Part shown: positions 48,042-64,000 of the stretch, one piece after another | Numbering within the stretch: position 1 is the stretch's first letter | Layout: each line of letters opens with the position of its first letter | NCBI GenBank assembly: GCA_023974075.1 | Contig: CM043808.1 | Span: forward strand, 17,511,072 to 17,575,071 | Length of the DNA stretch: 64,000 nucleotides | Direction: 5' to 3' | Source of the DNA: Chaenocephalus aceratus | Taxonomy: Eukaryota > Chordata > Actinopteri > Perciformes > Channichthyidae | The notes under the pieces: model-generated | What the model saw: only the letters and a program-made list of their open reading frames with translations | What the model was told of the DNA's origin: nothing | The model's database searches: none | Position numbers and translations under genes: made by a program

Positions 48042-48047
48042 TTTATA
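48042..48047 (-). promoter_or_regulatory. TATA box of the filament gene
   Basis: The minus strand reads GGGTATAAAGACCCC here, 83 bp upstream of the start codon, so transcription should begin near 48012-48017. Confidence 0.7.
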
Positions 48048-48059
48048 CCCTGAGCCCTT

Positions 48060-48816
48060 CCCTAAACACTACAGAGGAATGTTGAACCTCCCCAACCCAT
48101 GGGTGAATGTCTCTACAACCATCTATCAAGTTTACGTCAATTAACTTACTGTTTGAGGGAATCTTAATTGTCTAATGATGACATTATGTTGATGACTCAG
48201 CTTCATAGGCATGTGTGCCCCCGTATTAACTGAACACATTATTACAGCATATTTATTAACAATGTTGCGTTGGGTGTTTTGCTCATTTAGTTTTCTAGCA
48301 CATTATTCGTCAAACCATCCACTCATCAATTCATCTTAATAATAATAATAATAATAATAATACATTTATTTTGGGGGGCGCCTTTCAAAACACCCAAGGA
48401 CACCTTACAGGGTTACAGATTTACAATTTACATTTACAATTATACTTTACAAATTAAAACAGTCGATTTAGTGAAGTATCAGCCGGGGTAAGACAAGACA
48501 AACAACAGGAAATTGACTACTATCTTGTATCTACTTCATCCATATTTTCATCCATTTTCACATTTGAATGATTCTAATATATCCATGTTCCATATATATT
48601 TTTGCCACATAACTTTTGTAGAGAAAAATAAATTGACTTTTTAATAGCGGAACAAAAACACCGGAACCTTTCCATTGAATTCTCCGCGCTGCTCAGGGAT
48701 GCTTTTGGTGTGACTCCTCTGTCTGCTTAGCACAACTACTTTGCCTGTGCTATCCGTTTCTTTGTTGTTAAGTTTTATCAATATAAAGTGTCCTTCTCTA
48801 CCTCAACTGCTGCAAC
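48060..48816. other. Divergent filament gene / ccnc upstream region
   Basis: Contains a retroposon fragment (48337-48425) and AT-rich sequence. The ccnc leader is around 48640-48816, with ACCGGAA near 48660 as a possible ETS-type site. No further gene was found. Confidence 0.5.
48337..48425 (-). repeat. Retroposon fragment with (ATT)n tail
   Basis: Starts with about eight AAT units followed by a motif containing GGGGGGCGCCTTTCAAAACA and CCAAGGACACCTTACAG, frequent in fish genomes. On the minus strand it reads as a 3' end with an ATT tail. Confidence 0.6.
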
Positions 48817-51800
48817 ATGGCGGGAAACTTCTGGCAAAGTTCTCATTAGTAAGTTTTTATAAAAAAATGTGTAATTTAATATCTTTATATTTAAATAACC
48901 GCCTGTGTTGTGAGGCCTAGCTTAGCCTAGCCGTGTTTCTGCGGCTGCTCGGTTTCTCCTGAACTGTTGCTCCGATATAAAATAGTGATTTAAATAAAGA
49001 CAGAGAGCGAACAAATAAAAAACAAAAGCTTTGGTAAAAGACTATTCATAATAGCTTATTTTAATGTTGTTCTAGATTTACGTCTGCAATACAGAAGGCT
49101 AAAACACAAAGGTTTATGTTGTGCTACCCGCTAGCTTAGTTGTCGACAGTAAGAACAACCAGCGCAACTATGAGCATTTTGTAATATTTCTTTCTTTCTT
49201 TCTTCTAAGTCTTCAGTGGGTTCTGGACAAGCAGGACCTGATGAAAGAGCGGCAGAAGGACCTGAAGTTCCTCTCAGAAGAGGAGTACTGGAAGCTGCAG
49301 ATTTTCTTTGCCAATGGTAGTGGTTACATTTGTACAAAGACATTTATGTTTTAATGTATTTAATTGCATGAAATAACAAAGCATGATATTTATATTACCC
49401 ATACAGTCCAACATTATCTATTAGATTGCATTTTATGTTTATTGATGTGGACTTTTACACAATGTTTCCAACCAAACACTTTATAATGAAGGCAGGCTGT
49501 TTTTCTTTCAGTTGTTTATATCTAATGTTGTCTCTTTCAGTGATCCAGGCTCTGGGGGAACATCTGAAGCTGCGGCAACAGGTCATTGCCACGGCAACTG
49601 TTTACTTCAAACGCTTCTATGCCAGGTAAGGATTATAGCATATTACAGATGAAAAGTTAGGAACTCATTTCATATTAGACTTTAATTATTGCATTGCGGA
49701 TGTACAACTCAAATGTTGTCCTGCCATTAAGTCTGAACTACATTTGGAGCACTTATCGGACATATTTAAGTGCTTGAGAATCATATCCACATTGCCAATG
49801 CTATTGTTTTTTTCTGAAACAATAGCATTCACCTTTAGTTTGGACTTTATATAAATACATTATCTCCCACAGATATATACCATTGTTTATTCAAGCTAGG
49901 GGAGGGGGGTGATATTGTTAAGATATATTTAATACTGTTATAGTCTGAGTTTGTTCATCTTTCACTTAATGTATAATGCATTTTGTACCTTGTAAAGATC
50001 ATCAGCGTAACCTAATCTCCTCTGCATGTTATGGCTAAAACCTACTTGTACAACGTTAACACACCTTAATCTCTTCCTACTTGCAGGTATTCCCTTAAAA
50101 GTATTGATCCCGTGCTCATGGCTCCTACTTGTGTTTTTCTGGCTTCTAAAGTCGAGGTATGGAAGTTGATGTGATGCCAGTGAGATGATAATGATATACC
50201 AGTAAAGTAGAAGCTCCTGTTATTTACGTGCCCTACCCATCTGATCTCAATTCAAACCTTTCTGTCCTTTCAGGAATTTGGAGTTGTGTCCAATACCAGG
50301 CTGATATCGGCAGCAACATCTGTGTGTAAGTCGCCCTGTTGAGCAACATATTTTAAATATCAAAAAAGTATAGATAGTCTGCAGTGGAGACGGTATAATC
50401 ATGTTTTGATTTTTTTGTAACAGTGAAAACAAGATTTTCCTATGCCTTTCCAAAGGAGTTCCAGTACAGAATGAATCATGTAAGTACAATTTCTCTAACA
50501 GTTGACTTTTAAAGCATTTAGATGCTGTTAATCAGAGCATTTTGCACGAAATGTGACACAAAAACTAGCATTAGGAATACATTTCATTACATGTAGCAAC
50601 GTAATGAAAAAGTCATGTCAGCAGTCTAATAACACGGTGACAAAGACGTGAGTAATTAGAGTGTCCAAGTGTGTGTTTGAGGGAGGAACCAACAAAGTTT
50701 GAGGAAGGGTCGGCGAGCGAGCGAGCAGAGTTGAGCTAATTGTTTAATTCTTAAGTGTAGTGTGCCCATGCTAAAACAAAGCAAAATTAAGAACGATTTA
50801 ATTCAACAAATTAACAATACCTCACCCCCAAAATTATGTTTTTTATTCCAATGACTTACCCTGTGTGTAACCTTCCATCTGTGAAGGAAACATTATTTGT
50901 CTTACATGCCTTCAGGGTGAACGAAGCATCAAAAGAGCAGAGGCATTTGTTCGATGAATCCAAGTCTATGCGGGTGCTTTCAACAAAAGCAAACCAATAT
51001 AACATATATAATACACACTGCATTACTAGTCTCAATTAGTACGGTGATTATTCATGTGTGTGGGAAGTAGTTGGCATATAACTGGGTAAAAGACTCTTGG
51101 GTTGTACTGCAAACATGTGCAAACAGATGTTTGATATAGTCTTGCTGTTGTTGAATGTGTTCCTCATTTACCTCAATTCATCAAGACTATTCTAAGTTTT
51201 TTTTGTAATGTTTTATTCAAACATTTTAGGTCACACAGTGAGATAGGGCTCCTCGATTATGGCAAAAATCATAATCACGATTATTTGGGTCAATAATTGT
51301 AATTGCGATTATTAAATGCGATTATTCATTGACTTTGAAAACATCCATTTATTGGAGAAAAAAAAATGTGAACAGTTTGTTTTGAACAGTTGATTTTCCT
51401 GAACTTTATGTATAATTCAACTGAAAAAAAGTAATAATAATAAAAAAACAATCGTTTTATTTCGATTACGTTGTTTTCGTAATCGTTGCAAGCCATAATC
51501 GTAATCGCGATTAAAATACGATTAATTGAGCAGCCCTACAGTGAGAGTTATTAATATACAAATTGTAATTATGGTGAAGTATTCCTATAAACCACTCAAA
51601 TGTACTATTGTATCAGCTGTGATATGAATCAACCACCTGATTGTGTTCCTGCTTCCTCTGCACAGTTATGTATGCACTGCTGTGCTACATAGCAGCATTC
51701 CAGGAGCTCCCTACACTCTGTCAGTGTTGCCATGTCAGTGTTTATCAGTACGCGACATTCCACAACTATTGTTTGCAAACCTCTGATACAAATATAATGG

Positions 51801-54800
51801 CTGTGTGACACGGCTTGGACCACGGCTACCCGCGAGCACGCATTACTTCTGCGCAGCATTTCTCACTGTGGAGTCAAGTGGTGCCTCCCGTCAGGATTTT
51901 ATTGTCCAGCATCTTCACTCAGTTGCGAGAACGTCACCCCAGCTGTTCCGACACACGCTGCCTGTCTGAAAGCTGTGTAAACTATTATTTATAGGGAGTG
52001 GCTCACACAGCAGAGAAGGAGTTAGCGGGGTGCTGCAACTTCTACACATCATTTATCATATTCAACCTGCAGACAAAGTAATAGCGGTCGTGGCACGGTG
52101 ACAAACGGGTAATCAAGCAATAACATACATAGCGTCTGGTTGAAAGGTTAAGTAATATCTCTGAAAGTCAGGCTCCGTGACAACATTTAGAGTAATGCAA
52201 AGTCTGTGTTTCAAAGGGTCCCTATTATGCTCACTTTAAAAGTTCATATTTGTATTTTGTGCATCATACTGCCTGTGCTGCAACACCTCTTTTCACCCTC
52301 TGTCTGAAACCAGAGCCCAGGCTGCTCTGATTGGTTAGCTGGCCGGCTCTGTTGTGATTGGTAAACCGCTTAAAGATGTACCGCCCCTTGTCACGTACAA
52401 TATGTTGGAGTGCTAAGTAACCAATAGAAGCGCGTAAAGAGTGTTAATAAAGAGGCAGCTCAGCATGATCAAAACATACATTTCAAATGAATATGAATAG
52501 CTGTTAAAGTAAACTACAAAATACATTCATTGCTTTTAGTATAAATATATTTTCAACATTTTTGCAATAGCATTTATAGTAACGATTGAAATGTGACAAA
52601 AACACTTTACGTCTGGAAGTGCTTGTTTTCTTGTACCTTGAAAGGTTATTGAATTAAAGTTTGGGAATGTTGTTACAAGTTCTGAACGTTATTCATCTAT
52701 TCCCAAGTAAATCCAAATAGAAAAAAGGTTGTACAATTTTTACGCATTCTATGTATTTTTTTGTTGAACAGAGTCATCTTTAAAGAGCCAATTCACGCAG
52801 GCTGACACACAACAATAGAATGGGAGGGATGAAAGCCTCTTTGAAACAATGCACTGCACTCAATGAATGAAACATAAGAAAGCACCCAAAGAGGCATTCT
52901 CATTGATTTTGAAGTATTGTTTTCATCCTGGCAATTCTTTTATGAAGTCAAAGTGTTGTTGACTATGAGAAATTGACATCTGCGTTTCTTTCAAGCATTG
53001 AAGTCAGTTTAGCTGATATGTTAAATGAAGTTTTAAATTGTGTCTTTACAGATTCTAGAATGTGAGTTCTACCTTCTGGAGTTGATGGTGAGTGGAAAGA
53101 TCTTTGTATCACTGCTGCTGTGCTGTAGGTTGTGTTTTGCTTGAATTGTGGGTTCTTATTGAAGATCTAATGTTTTTCAGGACTGCTGCCTGATCGTGTA
53201 CCACCCTTACAGACCCCTGCTGCAGTACGTGCAGGACATGGGACAGGAGGACATGCTGCTGCCCCTGGCCTGGTACGGTGCCCTCTGTGTTCATTAATCC
53301 TTCTCTTGTAACACCCTTTAAAGGTCACCTATTATGCAAAATCCACTTTTCCATGTCTCTTCTACATCAACATGTGTCCCCTCTGCGTAAAGAGATTCTG
53401 AACGTTTCAGGAAAAAAGACCCCCTCTCTTTTTGTCCTGATCCATTTCTATAAAAACATGTCTGAAAATGAGATGATCAGATTTTGGCCACTTTAAGATG
53501 TCATAAAGTTTTTTGGCTTGTGTAACCATTAGCCAATCACCAACCAAGGTAACCCCCCTTATCACCTGAATCTCCTCCGAGAGCAGATAGATTTATTTTC
53601 ATCTAAAGTAACAGACAGAGAAACAGAGGGGATTATGGGATGCAAACACTTCAGAGACATGTTTTGTGTATATCTGGGTGCTATAACATATTGATGAAAA
53701 GCAGTACAATAGGAGACCTTTAATCCCAGGTGTAGCTGTTGTGATAGGCTCGCTCAGTGTCTGTTGTTCTCTCTCTGAACCAGGCGAATAGTGAACGACA
53801 CGTACAGGACGGATCTGTGTCTGCTCTACCCTCCCTTCATGATCGCCTTGGGTGAGATGCAACTTCATGTTTCCTTATCGCAGCTTTTGAATGCAGTGGC
53901 TGACTTAAAGTAAGGTGCATTAGATGTAACATGGCCGGCTCTCTTCCTCCCTCAGCCTGTCTGCATGTGGCCTGTGTGGTGCAGCAGAAAGACGCCAGGC
54001 AGTGGTTCGCAGAGCTCTCTGTGGACATGGACAAAGTAAGAATGCCTTCAGTCAAAAAATGCCTTTTTAAAGATTGTAAGATCTGTACTAATATTTGTCC
54101 ATGACTCTTCTAGAAACAGTCACTGCGTAAGATGAATAAACACCCTGAATGAAGAAATGTCAGACCCTCCCTTTAACAGAAAAAGATGCAACCTCTCACT
54201 TCTAAGTGACTCGGCTGTTATTCCCAGTTAATCATCTGTATTGATTCACATAGAACAAGGCGACCTGTCTGCCACAGGTTTGTTTATACGTTGGATCAAA
54301 TCAGTTTGTCCGTCTGTTTTGCCTTTCGACTACTTCTGTGGCCACGGTCTGGCTTCCTGCCGACGGTTTGCAAACACATTTAAGTGCCGTGGCCTAATAA
54401 TCACACACAAATCAACTATTGCACAGGCGCTTAGGAATTTCAAATAGACAGAAATCGGCTGATCATATACTTCCTAAATGACCTTCCATCTATTTATATA
54501 TAACCATTTGAACCTGACTGTGCCACTCTGAACTCGGGTCTGGAATTAGGAGCCGTTTTAATAAACATCCTTGGACAATACTAACAGGAACTTATGGATC
54601 CACACAAGCTGACTTCTGTCTTTGTGTGTTTTCTGTGAAGATCCTGGAGATCATCCGCGTCATCCTGAAGCTTTATGACCAGTGGAAAAACTTTGACGAC
54701 AGGAAAGAGATAGCTGCGGTGATAAACAAGATGCCCAAGCCCAAACCTCCCCCCAACAGGTAAGCCTGACTCGTGTAGTCCTAGTACATACATTTATTTT

Positions 54801-55177
54801 TTAAATTTGGCTTTATAAATTAAATGTAAGTATAGTAAATATGTGTTACCACGCCTAAACATAAAGCTGCATTAACCTGGTGTCAGAGTAACATCATACA
54901 ACTACATTGCAAATGCCAAATTAGACTAATTATAATAGTTATATTAACGTTGTCTATACAGCACCTTACACACGTTTCTATTATAACAATAAAGTTATAA
55001 TAGAAGAAGTTAAGTTGTTGCATGTGTGTGTTGTCATTGTCACATTTGCTCTTGCTGCACTTTATCGTAATGACTTGTATGTAATCCTTTCCTCCCAACC
55101 TTTCTCCGCGTGTCTTCTGCAGTGAGAGTGACCAGAGCTCCAATGGGAACCAAAGCAACTCCTACAGCCAGTCTTAG
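48817..55177 (+). CDS. ccnc: Cyclin C
   Basis: Partner of CDK8/19 in the Mediator kinase module in the nucleus. Twelve coding exons: 48817-48848, 49210-49316, 49541-49625, 50087-50156, 50274-50325, 50424-50479, 53052-53087, 53181-53272, 53784-53851, 53956-54035, 54641-54759, 55123-55177. Together they make 852 nt, 283 residues, the same length as human cyclin C. The N-terminal helix is [14 protein letters not shown]. The first cyclin fold includes [19 protein letters not shown] and the second [18 protein letters not shown]. The tail is [15 protein letters not shown], ending SYSQS. All splice sites are GT-AG and the phases are consistent. The start has a good context (CAACATGG). Intron 6 (2.6 kb) carries a hAT MITE, and intron 8 a TTAA-type MITE. 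The gene looks intact. Confidence 0.98.
51244..51538. mobile_element. hAT-type MITE with perfect target duplication
   Basis: Inverted ends TAGGGCTCCTCGATTA and, on the other strand, TAGGGCTGCTCAATTA. It is flanked on both sides by the identical 8-bp repeat CAGTGAGA (51236-51243 and 51539-51546). The interior is rich in ATCGTGATTA-type motifs. 295 bp, no coding capacity. It lies in ccnc intron 6. Confidence 0.88.
52213..52470. repeat. Dispersed fish repeat (GGGTCCCTATTATGC type)
   Basis: Opens AAAGGGTCCCTATTATGCTC and continues through CTGATTGGTTAGCTGGCCGG and a second ATTGGT-type box. This family is common in percomorph genomes. Only one terminus could be recognised. Confidence 0.5.
53322..53719. 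mobile_element. TTAA-target MITE (Kolobok/piggyBac-like)
   Basis: Ends AGGTCACCTATT and, inverted, AGGTCTCCTATT (one mismatch in 12). Each is bordered by TTAA (53318-53321 and 53720-53723). 398 bp without coding capacity, in ccnc intron 8. The TTAA duplication fits Kolobok or piggyBac; the transposase family cannot be told from the MITE alone. Confidence 0.75.

Positions 55178-64000
<8,823 letters not shown>

Overview
The window is vertebrate nuclear DNA and looks like a teleost, probably a percomorph. It carries split genes with GT-AG introns, fish-typical repeats (a DIRS-type tyrosine-recombinase retrotransposon, hAT and TTAA-site MITEs, a widespread SINE-like motif, long CA/TG microsatellites) and proteins that closely match known vertebrate families. 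No bacterial, phage or CRISPR system is present. Exons were placed by hand from conserved protein sequence, splice consensus and reading phase.

Layout. 1-6.3 kb is a transposon cluster: an L2-like LINE fragment, then a decayed DIRS1-like element on the minus strand with inverted terminal repeats, an RT/RNase H remnant and a tyrosine-recombinase ORF, followed by a hAT-like end. 7.7-9.1 kb (+) is prss35, a secreted serine-protease-like protein, with a 1-nt frameshift in this copy. 10.2-36.8 kb (-) is snap91 (AP180), the synaptic clathrin-assembly protein, in about 25 coding exons. Its introns hold microsatellites and a 2.8-kb transposon with inverted repeats of about 0.5 kb. 39.0-42.7 kb (+) is pgm3 (phosphoacetylglucosamine mutase), complete. 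43.6-48.0 kb (-) is a vimentin-like type III intermediate filament gene, complete in 11 coding exons. 48.8-55.2 kb (+) is ccnc (cyclin C), complete, 283 residues. 58.0 kb to the window end (+) is the 5' part of faxc (failed axon connections homolog), 4 exons seen.

Gene arrangement. prss35/snap91 and pgm3/intermediate filament are convergent pairs whose candidate poly(A) signals lie within about 80 bp of each other. snap91/pgm3 and intermediate filament/ccnc are divergent pairs. PGM3, PRSS35 and SNAP91 are near each other on human 6q14, and CCNC and FAXC on 6q16, so the fish segment joins two parts of human 6q. The genes do not form a pathway. They share only regional synteny and, for snap91 and faxc, neuronal roles.

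Points to check first: two single-base breaks at G runs (prss35 near 8115; snap91 exon 14520-14605), a possible undescribed acidic 26-codon cassette exon and two microexons in snap91, a GC-AG intron in the filament gene, and an inverted pair of hAT elements around faxc exons 3-4, one of which carries a nested MITE while the other copy preserves the empty site.
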